DNA of 64,000 bases from Endobugula sp965225895 (GTDB lineage: Bacteria > Pseudomonadota > Gammaproteobacteria > Pseudomonadales > Cellvibrionaceae), in assembly GCA_965225895.1 (NCBI GenBank), contig CBDDBR010000011.1, positions 682,001 through 746,000 of the forward strand, given 5' to 3'. Of the stretch, positions 52,583 to 60,738 are shown piece by piece (position 1 is the first letter of the stretch; every line of letters starts with the position of its first letter). A program made the translations under genes and the position numbers. The notes under the pieces are model-generated. The model made no database searches and had not been told where the DNA came from. It worked only from the letters and a program-made list of their open reading frames with translations.

Positions 52583-53203
52583 ATGTCAGATACTCAGTTA
52601 AATACAACCGAAGAAAAAGCATCGTATGGCATAGGCCTACAGATGGGCGAACAGCTAAAAAGTATGTTTGCAGGCGCATCGCTTAATGCTGCTGTTGCAG
52701 GGCTTAGTAATGCCTTTAACGGTGAAAAATTACAATTATCAGAGGCAGACATCAATGCTGCATTTGAAGTAATTCAGGAGCAAATGCGTGCTAAACAAGC
52801 GGAAGAAAGTAAAGCCGTTTCAGCAGAAGGCGAAGCTTTTTTAGCTGAAAACTCAACTCGTGATGAAGTACACGTAACAGACTCTGGCCTACAGTATGAA
52901 ATTATTACGATGGGTGAAGGTGAGCTGCCTACCGCTGCATCGACAGTACGTACACATTACCGTGGTACATTAATTAATGGCACTGAATTTGATAGTTCTT
53001 ATAGCCGTAACGAGCCAACAGAATTTCCAGTGAATGGTGTTATTGCGGGTTGGACAGAAGCATTACAATTAATGCCTGTAGGCAGTAAGTGGAAGTTGTT
53101 TATTCCTTATAATCTAGCCTACGGTGAGCGTGGAGCGGGCGGTTCGATTGGTCCATATCAAGCGCTAGTATTTGAAATTGAATTGTTAGCGATTGTTGGT
53201 TAA
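52583..53203 (+). CDS. fklB: FKBP-type peptidyl-prolyl isomerase (FklB-like)
   Basis: A 206-residue isomerase with an N-terminal helical dimer domain (EKASYGIGLQMGEQLKSMF) and a C-terminal FKBP domain (about 95-206: VRTHYRGTLINGTEFDSSYSR, PVNGVIAGWTEALQLMPVG, IPYNLAYGERGAGGSIGPY). No signal peptide is seen, so it is probably cytoplasmic like FklB. I use ATG 52583 because the extra 21 residues of the longer frame do not match. Confidence 0.93.
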   Translation: MSDTQLNTTEEKASYGIGLQMGEQLKSMFAGASLNAAVAGLSNAFNGEKLQLSEADINAAFEVIQEQMRAKQAEESKAVSAEGEAFLAENSTRDEVHVTDSGLQYEIITMGEGELPTAASTVRTHYRGTLINGTEFDSSYSRNEPTEFPVNGVIAGWTEALQLMPVGSKWKLFIPYNLAYGERGAGGSIGPYQALVFEIELLAIVG

Positions 53204-53260
53204 TTTGTTGCTTCAGTTGTTATTTAAGTACTTCCGTTGTATGCGTAGTGGTGATTATAA

Positions 53261-53797
53261 ATGGCGTTAAAACCGACTATTTATAAACTTAAAATCATGG
53301 TCTCTGATATGGATCGAGATTACTATGAGGCTATGGCGTTAACCGTAGCCCAGCATCCTTCTGAAACAATAGAACGGATGATGGTGCGTGTATTAGCGTA
53401 TTGCTTAAATGCGCAAGAACAATTAAGTTTTACAAAAGGCTTATCTGCTGTGGATGAGCCTGATGTATGGCTAAAAACCTTGGATGATCAGTTGTCATTA
53501 TGGATTGATGTCGGCGAACCAGCGGTTGATAGGATTAAAAAAGCATTACGATTAAGTTCTGCGGTTAAAATATATAGTTTTAATTCTAAGTCAGACAGTT
53601 GGTGGTCGCAGCACCAAGCTCATTTTGTGTTAATGCCCGCGTCTGTTTTCCAGTTCAAATGGGAGCAAATTCAAGCGCTAGCCGCATTGGTAGAAAGAAC
53701 AATGGATTTTTCGTTAACCATTACAGAAAGTAGTATCTATATTGCTACTGAAAAAGGTGAGTGCGAAGTACAGTGTATTCATTTGCATACGCCATAG
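53261..53797 (+). CDS. yaeQ: YaeQ-family protein
   Basis: A 178-residue YaeQ protein: YKLKIMVSDMDRDYYEAMALTVAQHPSE at the N-terminus, the ERMMVRVLAYCLNA helix, and DEPDVWLKTLDDQLSLWIDVGEPAVDRIKKA. The fold is nuclease-like (PD-(D/E)XK relative) and the D-x-L--W-DVG-P segment lies where the active site would be. Early work tied YaeQ to RfaH suppression, but its function is unsettled. Confidence 0.92.
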   Translation: MALKPTIYKLKIMVSDMDRDYYEAMALTVAQHPSETIERMMVRVLAYCLNAQEQLSFTKGLSAVDEPDVWLKTLDDQLSLWIDVGEPAVDRIKKALRLSSAVKIYSFNSKSDSWWSQHQAHFVLMPASVFQFKWEQIQALAALVERTMDFSLTITESSIYIATEKGECEVQCIHLHTP

Positions 53798-53868
53798 TTT
53801 AATGGTTATTTGTTAGATTTATTTTCTTATTCCTTTCTTATTTTTCTCCTGTCATTGAAGCTTTTCAA

Positions 53869-54543
53869 TCATGCTTCTATTTTATCTACAATTGGAATGT
53901 TCCATGTGTGGGTAAATTTTTGATTTTTTGTAAATACATGTAGCTGCCATTCATGATATTCATCAAGTGTTGATGGTGAAGATGGCGGTGCATTATCGGG
54001 TAACCTTGCCTCTAATGATAAGTGTGTTTTTGTATCATCATTCTTTTTATTAACGGTAATAGGCATTCGCCATAATGTTTTTGTTGTGGCTTCAGATTTA
54101 TTTTTGCCACTTTTTATTTTTTGCGGATTAACCGTATATTTATGTAAAACTAATTCGGCACAAAAGCTATTTTTTTGCTTGTGATTGTCGAGTTCAATAT
54201 TGCCTAAAAATGCATTGCCGACATGTGTGGGAAAGGTGTCTAAAACTAATGTTATTTTTTTGCTTTTTATATTTTTGCATATTCGTACCGTGGCGATGAT
54301 AAAAAGTAACACGGCAATACAAAAGGGAGTAAGAATTATGGCAGCCTCTTTGTAATGAATATGTTGATAATTATTAGAACGGTAGTGATCAAGTAGAAAT
54401 GTAGGCTGGCTTATTAAAAAGTATATGCTTACCCCAGTGCTGATGGTGCATAGGAGCCATAAAAAAGGCGTATGTTGTTTGCCGTGATTGTTTGAGGCGA
54501 TAACGGGACTATGCCAGTGTTGTTGCCACCAAGACGTATGCAT
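53869..54543 (-). CDS. Two-helix membrane protein of unknown function
   Basis: A 224-residue protein with two membrane helices (about 27-47 and 71-92) and a C-terminal hydrophilic beta-rich domain (about 100-224) with many Lys, Asn and Thr residues. The layout resembles DUF3592-type proteins, but no firm motif was found. The ATG 54543 start is followed by a Trp/His-rich N-terminus. It is flanked by convergent yaeQ and the SDR gene. Confidence 0.65.
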   Translation of the reverse strand: MHTSWWQQHWHSPVIASNNHGKQHTPFLWLLCTISTGVSIYFLISQPTFLLDHYRSNNYQHIHYKEAAIILTPFCIAVLLFIIATVRICKNIKSKKITLVLDTFPTHVGNAFLGNIELDNHKQKNSFCAELVLHKYTVNPQKIKSGKNKSEATTKTLWRMPITVNKKNDDTKTHLSLEARLPDNAPPSSPSTLDEYHEWQLHVFTKNQKFTHTWNIPIVDKIEA

Positions 54544-54759
54544 GATTCACCTTTTATTTATTATTTTTTTGAATATTTTATGTGAGTGAATATGAAAAAT
54601 CTAGCGCCATATTGGCGTGTGCTGCAGGAATGTTACAATAGGTGACAGAATCATTAAAAAATCGATGTGAAAATGATAGTACGGTGCAAAAGTATGCAGA
54701 GTTGGTATCCACCAACAAAAAAATACTGGTGGATACTTGCGGTGATATTCGATTTATTT

Positions 54760-55506
54760 TTAAAAAGAGATTTGTTGTCCGTTAATGGTGCTGCTGTGAT
54801 CACTCATAAAGTATACATATAACGGGATTAGGGTATCACTAGATTTCACGTGTTCTGGGTCTTCTGCAGGGAATGCTTGTGCACGCATATCTGTACGGGT
54901 TGCTCCAGGGTTAATGCTATTAACGCGTACATTACTAGTGTCTTCTAATTCATCGGCGAGTGTTTCCATCAGGTTTTCTATGGCTGCTTTTGATGCAGCA
55001 TATGCACCCCAATAAGCACGCCCCTGTAGTCCAACACTTGAGCTGGTAAAAATAATAGAGCCATGATCACTTTGTTGTAATAAGGGTAAGCAATATTTAG
55101 TGAGAGCAAATGGTGCGTTAACATTTATTTTCATTAAGCGCTCCCATGTATTTAATGTATAGCTGGCAATAGATGTGCGCTCGCCCACTTCGGCGGCATT
55201 ATGAATCAACCCGTCTAGCTGGCCAAATTCGTTCTCAATGTTATCTTGAATGCTTTTATAATCGGCGTCGGTTGCCGTTAGAAAATCAATGGGGATAATC
55301 GCCGCTTGAGGGTAGCCGCTATTTTCTATTTCATCATAAATAGATTCTAGTTTTTCAACGGTGCGGCCCATTAAAATAATGGTGGCGCCATATCCTGCCA
55401 TGCTTTTTGCTAGTGTGCGTCCAATGCCACTGCCTGCGCCTGTAATGGCGATTACTTTACCTTGTAGACAGTCGCTTGCTAGTGTTGTGTTTTTCCAGTT
55501 GTTCAT
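54760..55506 (-). CDS. yciK: YciK-type short-chain dehydrogenase/reductase
   Basis: A 248-residue SDR. VIAITGAGSGIGRTLAKSM is the nucleotide-binding glycine motif, IHNAAEVGERT follows, catalytic Ser is in IIFTSSSVG, and Tyr/Lys in YWGAYAASKAAIENL. NSINPGATRTDMRAQAFPAEDP is typical of YciK. Its place just downstream of mupP and ubiG matches Pseudomonas. Substrate unknown. Confidence 0.92.
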   Translation of the reverse strand: MNNWKNTTLASDCLQGKVIAITGAGSGIGRTLAKSMAGYGATIILMGRTVEKLESIYDEIENSGYPQAAIIPIDFLTATDADYKSIQDNIENEFGQLDGLIHNAAEVGERTSIASYTLNTWERLMKINVNAPFALTKYCLPLLQQSDHGSIIFTSSSVGLQGRAYWGAYAASKAAIENLMETLADELEDTSNVRVNSINPGATRTDMRAQAFPAEDPEHVKSSDTLIPLYVYFMSDHSSTINGQQISF

Positions 55507-55551
55507 CTGAATAACCTGTAATGAGTATAGTATTTTTGTTGTTGATGTTTG

Positions 55552-56214
55552 TTATAAGTAAGAACGGATAATGTTCCAAATGTCATTGCTATTATGGGCA
55601 ATGTGATCCGCTTGCCAGTTGTTAATATCATCATTGCGATGAATGTACCCAAAGCTAACGGCAATGGTTGGACTACCCGCCGCGCGGCCACAATCAATAT
55701 CTCGTTGATGATCGCCAATGTAAATGGCTTCTTCGGGGCGGCAGCCCACTTTATTACAAGCGAGTAATAACGCTTCTGGATCGGGCTTTGCTTTGCTGAC
55801 ATGATCAGGGCAAATCACTAAGTTGGGTGGGGTGCTTAATGCAAGTTTTTCTAAAATAGGGTCTGTATAGCGCGAAGGCTTGTTGGTGATGATTCCCCAG
55901 AAAAGAGGCGCGCTTTTTATATTGTTTAATAACTGTTCCATGCCAGGAAAAAGTACGCAGTGTTGGCCAAGTTGTTCAAAATAAATATCTAGTAAACGCT
56001 GATTGCGCTCTTGAAAACCAAAGGCATCGGCCTGTAAGTTAAATGCTAGAGTGGTAAGTGCGCGGGCACCATCTGACACGGTTTCTCTAATGGCTTGTTC
56101 GCTAATGCGAGGCAGTTGGTATTCGTCAGTGAGTTGATGCATGGCGTTAAAAAAATCGGGTGCGCTATCCAGCAGTGTACCGTCAAGATCAAAAAATACA
56201 GCTTTAATACTCAT
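55552..56214 (-). CDS. mupP: HAD phosphatase MupP (N-acetylmuramate 6-phosphate phosphatase)
   Basis: A 220-residue HAD-family phosphatase with motif I FDLDGTLLDSAPDF, motif II in GIITNKPSRYTDP, and motif IV YIGDHQRDIDCGRAAG. The sequence fits both phosphoglycolate phosphatase and MupP. The ubiG-mupP-yciK order is the Pseudomonas context for MupP, which recycles peptidoglycan sugars through MurNAc 6-phosphate. The stop is 45 bp before yciK, and its start is 3 bp from the ubiG end. Confidence 0.85.
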   Translation of the reverse strand: MSIKAVFFDLDGTLLDSAPDFFNAMHQLTDEYQLPRISEQAIRETVSDGARALTTLAFNLQADAFGFQERNQRLLDIYFEQLGQHCVLFPGMEQLLNNIKSAPLFWGIITNKPSRYTDPILEKLALSTPPNLVICPDHVSKAKPDPEALLLACNKVGCRPEEAIYIGDHQRDIDCGRAAGSPTIAVSFGYIHRNDDINNWQADHIAHNSNDIWNIIRSYL

Positions 56215-56216
56215 GC

Positions 56217-56933
56217 TTATTCGCTCGCAGGTTTTTTAACATGTACTAAATAATTTACGCTTACATCGTTGCTGTTTAAACGATATTTTTTGGTGAGCGG
56301 GTTGTATGTCATGCCTGTAATTTCTTGCCATTCTAAATCAGCTTGGCGTGACCAGTTGGCAAGTTCTGATGGTTTAATAAATTTAGAATATTCATGCGTG
56401 CCTTTAGGGAGTAGCTGCAGTACATATTCTGCTCCGATAATGGCAAAAGCATAGGCTTTGGGATTGCGATTAATCGTTGAAAAATAGACATCGCCACCAG
56501 GTTTTACCAGTGTGGCACATGCTTGAATCACTTGGCTAGGGTCGGGAACATGTTCTAGCATTTCTAGGCAGGTAACAATGTCGTAATGTCCCGCTTGTTC
56601 TTGTGCTAGCTCTTCGGCAGTGATGCGACGATAATTCACGGTGACGCCACTTTCTAAGCTATGTAGGCGTGCCACACTAAGCGGTGCTTCACCCATATCA
56701 ATACCTGTTACGTTCGCTCCGCGTTGAGCGAGTGATTCACTTAATATGCCACCACCGCAGCCCACATCTAATACATTAAGTTCTGCAACGGGTGATCGGG
56801 CATCAATAAAGTTGCTGCGCAACGGGTTAATATCATGCAGCGGTTTAAATTCACTGTTTTTATCCCACCAGCGTTTGGCTAGGGCTTCAAATTTTGCGAT
56901 TTCACTGGGGTCGACATTGAGATTGCTGTTCAT
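56217..56933 (-). CDS. ubiG: Ubiquinone biosynthesis O-methyltransferase UbiG
   Basis: UbiG catalyses both O-methylations of ubiquinone. The N-terminal NVDPSEIAKFEALAKRWWDKNSEFKPLHDINPLR is the family signature, and the SAM-binding LNVLDVGCGGGILSE follows; VTCLEMLEHVPDP is motif post I. I choose ATG 56933 because relatives start just before this signature; the frame runs on to 56984. Length 238 residues. Confidence 0.95.
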   Translation of the reverse strand: MNSNLNVDPSEIAKFEALAKRWWDKNSEFKPLHDINPLRSNFIDARSPVAELNVLDVGCGGGILSESLAQRGANVTGIDMGEAPLSVARLHSLESGVTVNYRRITAEELAQEQAGHYDIVTCLEMLEHVPDPSQVIQACATLVKPGGDVYFSTINRNPKAYAFAIIGAEYVLQLLPKGTHEYSKFIKPSELANWSRQADLEWQEITGMTYNPLTKKYRLNSNDVSVNYLVHVKKPASE

Positions 56934-57023
56934 GGATAGAGGCTCGTGTATATGAATAATGGTAGTCGTTAGCTTTGCTGTCACAGTGCAGCAGCATATT
57001 ATTTGTTGTAATTTGTGGCGTTG

Positions 57024-58358
57024 TTACGGGGTATCTGTAGCGTGTAGCCGTGTGTGCCACTGGTTTGCTTTGGCCGTAATGTCACTCACGTTTAAGCTGG
57101 TGAGTTCGCGTGCATTCATAAGCATTTTTCCGTTTACCCAGCTATGGCTAACACGATGACCGTTATGGGTATATACGATGTGTGATAGTAAATCGTGCAA
57201 TGGTGCATGCTCTAAAGGGTCTAATTTCACAGCGATCATGTCCGCAGATTTTCCAACTTCAAGGCTGCCGACTTCGTGATCGATTCCCATGGCGATAGCG
57301 CCATTAATCGTTGCCATTTCTAAAACTTGTTGTGCATTCAGTGCAGCAGCATCATTGGCAACGGCTTTGCCTAATAGTGCGGCAGTGTGCATTTCACCAA
57401 ACATGTCTAAATTGTTGTTGCTTGCGGCGCCATCAGTACCTAGCGCAACGTTAATACCTGCCTCTAATAAAGTATTTACGGGGCAAAATCCACTGGCAAG
57501 TTTTAAGTTAGACTCAGGGCAGTGAATAATGTGTGCGCCAGTTTGCTGAATGATTGTGATATCTTCATCATTCAGTTGAGTCATGTGAACACACTGGGTG
57601 GTGGTCGTTAATACTTGTAAATCATACAGGCGTTGAATAGGGCGTTTTCCTGAAGCATTAACCGCATCGTTCACCTCATTGTGTGTTTCATGTAAATGCA
57701 CATGAATACCGCTTTGTATTTCGGGGGCTAAGGTGGCAATGCGTGTAAATGTATCGTCGCCAACTGTGTAGGGCGCATGAGGGCCAAAAATGACATTAAT
57801 TAATGCATTGCTGCGATAGTTGTCGCGTAAGGTAAGTCCTTTGCTTATGTACTCGTCGGCGCCGCTACCCCAAGCACTAGGGAATTCAAAAATTGGAAAA
57901 GTCACTTGGCAGCGTATGCCCGTGCGATGAGCGACAGCGGCAGTTTCTTCCGGGAAAAAATACATATCGGAAAAGCACGTTGTGCCACTGCGAATCATTT
58001 CGGCGATCGCTAGTTCTGCGCCATCTTTAACAAATTCAGCGCTCACATGCTGTGCTTCTGCAGGCCAAATATGATCATTTAGCCATGTGTCTAAGGGGAG
58101 GTCATCTGCGTAGCCGCGTAATAAACTCATCGCTGCGTGGCCGTGAGCATTAATCAGTCCGGGCATTAATACGTGCTGAGATAAATGCTGTTCTTCAGTG
58201 GCTTGATAATATCGAGCTACAGAATCGCTAGGCTTAATGGCGACAATATGACCTTTGTCGACAACGAGTGAGCAGTCGGTAAATACCGTATTTTTAGGAA
58301 CAACAGGAATGATCCATTTGGCATGAACAATAAGATCTACAGTGGGTGTTGCAGTCAT
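57024..58358 (-). CDS. mtaD: 5-methylthioadenosine/S-adenosylhomocysteine deaminase
   Basis: A 444-residue amidohydrolase of the TRZ/ATZ type. Metal ligands are in PGLINAHGHAAMSLLRG (H-x-H), IHVHLHETHNEV, a third His in QCVHMTQL and Asp in ALGTDGAASNNNLDMFGEM. DDLPLDTWLNDHIWPAE is typical of MtaD. It deaminates S-methylthioadenosine or S-adenosylhomocysteine to the inosine analogue. The neighbourhood mtaD-ubiG-mupP-yciK matches pseudomonads. Confidence 0.92.
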   Translation of the reverse strand: MTATPTVDLIVHAKWIIPVVPKNTVFTDCSLVVDKGHIVAIKPSDSVARYYQATEEQHLSQHVLMPGLINAHGHAAMSLLRGYADDLPLDTWLNDHIWPAEAQHVSAEFVKDGAELAIAEMIRSGTTCFSDMYFFPEETAAVAHRTGIRCQVTFPIFEFPSAWGSGADEYISKGLTLRDNYRSNALINVIFGPHAPYTVGDDTFTRIATLAPEIQSGIHVHLHETHNEVNDAVNASGKRPIQRLYDLQVLTTTTQCVHMTQLNDEDITIIQQTGAHIIHCPESNLKLASGFCPVNTLLEAGINVALGTDGAASNNNLDMFGEMHTAALLGKAVANDAAALNAQQVLEMATINGAIAMGIDHEVGSLEVGKSADMIAVKLDPLEHAPLHDLLSHIVYTHNGHRVSHSWVNGKMLMNARELTSLNVSDITAKANQWHTRLHATDTP

Positions 58359-58667
58359 AGGTATTTATCAGCTTCTTTATAATCAAAAGTCTATTCTAAC
58401 GGTAAATGCGTTTTTAGAACAGAAGTAGAGCTGGGGATGGGCTTGGTGTGTGGTTGTCTTTGTAGTGATATTAGAAGGCGGTGTTAGAGGATGATTCACT
58501 AGTATGTCTTTTTCAAGTGCTAAGATTGTAATTGGATCGAATAAAAATGGCATCTCATGCCGTTTATGGCTAGCTTATTGTTGTTATCTGTCACATACTT
58601 ATATCAGCCTGATAACAGGCGTTTATCTTTAATATATTACAGTTAGGTTTAGCGAGTTTACGCGAAT
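58359..58667. other. 309-bp gene-free stretch
   Basis: Between mtaD (-) and the next small ORF (+). It would hold the divergent promoters. I see no convincing hairpin, ORF or matched -35/-10 pair, only moderately AT-rich sequence. Confidence 0.35.
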
Positions 58668-58781
58668 ATGAACATACTTTTTTCTGCATACATTGCTCAA
58701 ACAATGCATATGATTAAACCGATGTTTCATACGGTAGCCACCCGAATTTGGTGGATGCCAAGCTTTGCGCGCCTAATGTAA
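58668..58781 (+). CDS. Possible 37-residue small protein upstream of DUF1127 gene
   Basis: ATG at 58668 opens 37 codons ending with TAA at 58779-58781. The product starts MNILFSAYIAQTMHM and ends RIWWMPSFARLM, which could form an amphipathic or membrane-interacting helix. There is no strong ribosome site. A hairpin with a short T-rich tail follows (58796-58825). It was not recognised. Confidence 0.3.
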   Translation: MNILFSAYIAQTMHMIKPMFHTVATRIWWMPSFARLM

Positions 58782-58795
58782 TTATTATCTACTTT

Positions 58796-58825
58796 GGTCG
58801 CGGAATGTATCGCGGCCATTGCTTT
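58796..58825 (+). terminator. Weak terminator-like hairpin before the DUF1127 gene
   Basis: GGTCGCG (58796-58802) pairs with CGCGGCC (58811-58817), one G-T pair, around an 8-base loop; the tail ATTGCTTTTCTTTA is only partly T-rich. Confidence 0.4.
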
Positions 58826-58880
58826 TCTTTATATCAATTTCTCGATACATCTAAGACCTTCTGTTTTTTAGGAGAGTATT

Positions 58881-59162
58881 ATGTTTATTGTTAGATTGAT
58901 TAAGTCGATTTTTGTGTTTATTGCCCAGCAAATAACAATGTATCAAGCGAATTGTCGTCGTGAAGCATCTATACGTGCGATGTCTCGCCTAGATGCACAT
59001 TTATTGGATGATATTGGCTTTCGTAAAGAAGGTGATGAGTTGATTCCTTTAGACCCTCATCGCAGCGACGTGTCTGTTCGTCAGCATCGTCGAAAAGTAC
59101 GTCTTAGGTGTGCTTTTTTAGTACGTCGGCGGCGACGTATAAAGGAATTGAACACTCAGTAG
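58881..59162 (+). CDS. DUF1127 small basic protein
   Basis: A 93-residue protein with a hydrophobic N-terminus and the DUF1127 core RREASIRAMSRLDAHLLDDIGF (residues 27-48), a helix-turn-helix-like small domain seen in YjiS. The long C-terminal tail (about 55-93) is unusually Arg-rich (VRRRRRIKEL), suggesting RNA or nucleic-acid contact. A TTAGGAG ribosome site precedes it. DUF1127 proteins in alphaproteobacteria affect phosphate and RNA turnover; the role here is unknown. Confidence 0.85.
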   Translation: MFIVRLIKSIFVFIAQQITMYQANCRREASIRAMSRLDAHLLDDIGFRKEGDELIPLDPHRSDVSVRQHRRKVRLRCAFLVRRRRRIKELNTQ

Positions 59163-59311
59163 TGTATAAGTATTAATTGGGTGGTGTTATATCTGTTGCC
59201 TTGGTCATGTTTTGGCGATACATGACCAGTATTGATTAGCATGACATACATCATGGCGATAACTACTGATTGTTTGATAGTGGATGTGATAGCGGAATTG
59301 ATGGTGGTAAT

Positions 59312-59380
59312 ATGAACTTATTGAGTGAATCATTATCTTTATTAGAGTGGCTATGCTTTTCCCCTGTATTAGTCGCCTAA
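59312..59380 (+). CDS. Possible 22-residue peptide
   Basis: ATG at 59312 with GGTGGT 5 bases upstream opens 22 codons ending TAA at 59378. The product starts MNLLSESLSLLEWL. It could be a short leader peptide for the following ATP-grasp gene, or chance. Low support. Confidence 0.22.
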   Translation: MNLLSESLSLLEWLCFSPVLVA

Positions 59381-59407
59381 TGTTGTATTGTTAATGTGGA
59401 GTTTTTT

Positions 59408-60436
59408 TTGTTTAAACATCATGAGTTTTGGCATCCTCGTATTTTTGAAATGCCGTATTACCTATATTTGGGCTGGCAGTGTTTACTTAAAGGCGTGGGT
59501 ATTAAAACACTGGCAAAAGCTAATTATTGTTTGGATCATGGTGAAATTGGCTTGGGTTCAAAGTACGCCACGCAGCAAGCATTTGATCCGTCATATTTTT
59601 TGCCGACTACCTTGATTAAGGGCGAATGTAGTGTGGTAGAAAAGCGAGCACAAATCGATGCGTTTGCCCAAATGCATGATTATCCTCTTATTCTTAAATC
59701 TGATGTAGGGTGTGTAGGTAAAGGTATCCGTAAAATTCATTCCTCTGAGGATGTGGATAAAGTGATGCCTTTATTAATCGGCGATTATATTTTGCAGCAA
59801 TTCACCCCTTATAATTACGAATGCGGTATTTTCTTTGTTCGTCAGCAAGGTGTGGGTTGTGATGCAGGGCGTGTAACAGGAATTAACCGCAAGCACTTTC
59901 CTACGGTTATTGGTAATGGTCGTGATAGCATAGAAACATTGGCGCATCAGCATGAGCGCTTTAGCCATCATTGGCAGTCATTTTTACAATATATTGATGT
60001 TGCTAGAGTGCCTCCGAAAGGTGAGGTGGTTCGCTTGTCTTTTATTGGTTCTCATACATTAGGCTGTAAGTTTACTGATGATAGTGACTTGCTCACCCCT
60101 GAGCTTGAAGCGGCAATTTTAGCTTTTTTTGCAAAACAGCCAGGCTATAACTTTGGGCGCGTGGATGTGAAAGCAAAAGATGAGGTATCGCTAAAGCGTG
60201 GGGAATTCGTGATTATCGAGGTCAATGGTGTAGCATCGTTACCTACGCATATGTTTGATCCTAAGTATTCTTTGTTTGAGGCATACCGTATTTTTCTGTC
60301 TCATGCGAAATCTTTAGTTACCATTGCTCAGCAAAACAAAGCGCAAACGATGAATTTGTTGCCTTATAAGGCGATTGTGGCGCGTGTTAAGCATAATCAG
60401 GCAATGCTCAATAAGGCGCATGAGCAGCTTAAGTAA
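59408..60436 (+). CDS. ATP-grasp family protein (D-Ala-D-Ala ligase-like)
   Basis: A 342-residue ATP-grasp enzyme of a family often annotated as D-alanine-D-alanine ligase-like. After an aromatic, partly hydrophobic N-terminus (about 15-35) come YPLILKSDVGCVGKGIRKI (nucleotide-binding), DYILQQFTPYNYECGIFFVR, and GEFVIIEVNGVASLPTHMFDPKY, the metal-binding Glu-Asn. I use TTG 59408, 6 bases after GGAG; GTG 59396 is the alternative. The substrate is unknown. It lies downstream of the DUF1127 gene. Confidence 0.8.
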   Translation: MFKHHEFWHPRIFEMPYYLYLGWQCLLKGVGIKTLAKANYCLDHGEIGLGSKYATQQAFDPSYFLPTTLIKGECSVVEKRAQIDAFAQMHDYPLILKSDVGCVGKGIRKIHSSEDVDKVMPLLIGDYILQQFTPYNYECGIFFVRQQGVGCDAGRVTGINRKHFPTVIGNGRDSIETLAHQHERFSHHWQSFLQYIDVARVPPKGEVVRLSFIGSHTLGCKFTDDSDLLTPELEAAILAFFAKQPGYNFGRVDVKAKDEVSLKRGEFVIIEVNGVASLPTHMFDPKYSLFEAYRIFLSHAKSLVTIAQQNKAQTMNLLPYKAIVARVKHNQAMLNKAHEQLK

Positions 60437-60738
60437 TTATGGGTTGTTTGTTTAGTTGGTGCTTTCTGGCACCAAAATCACTTATTGCCTGCTGTTTTTT
60501 CGTGGTGTCATAAAGGCCTTAAAACGTCATTGTGACGTTTGTTTTATATCCCCTCTGTACCCCTCCTATATCTTCCTGTTTTATGTTATTATTCAGCGCT
60601 TTATATGCGGTGAAAAGCCTTTGTGCAGTAGTTTACAAATAAAGGCTGGCGTAGATAGGATAACAGCGCGTTTTTCGCACAGAAAAGCGGTTCTATATAG
60701 TTAATAAAAGTAATAAAAAAGAGTAGGCAATACTTCTT
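60437..60738. other. 302-bp intergenic region before gyrA with two hairpins
   Basis: TTGGTGC/GCACCAA (60456-60475) and AAACGTCA/TGACGTTT (60522-60540, followed by GTTTTAT) are the two hairpins; the second may terminate the ATP-grasp transcript. The remainder should hold the gyrA promoter, but no clear pair of boxes was assigned. Confidence 0.45.
60521..60546 (+). terminator. Probable terminator before gyrA
   Basis: AAACGTCA (60522-60529) pairs with TGACGTTT (60533-60540) around a 3-base loop; GTTTTAT follows. Confidence 0.5.

Noticed and set aside
53854..53869. Small palindrome ATTGAAGCTTTTCAAT after yaeQ
   Set aside because: Short AT-rich stem without T-run that overlaps the end of the - strand gene; too weak to call a terminator.
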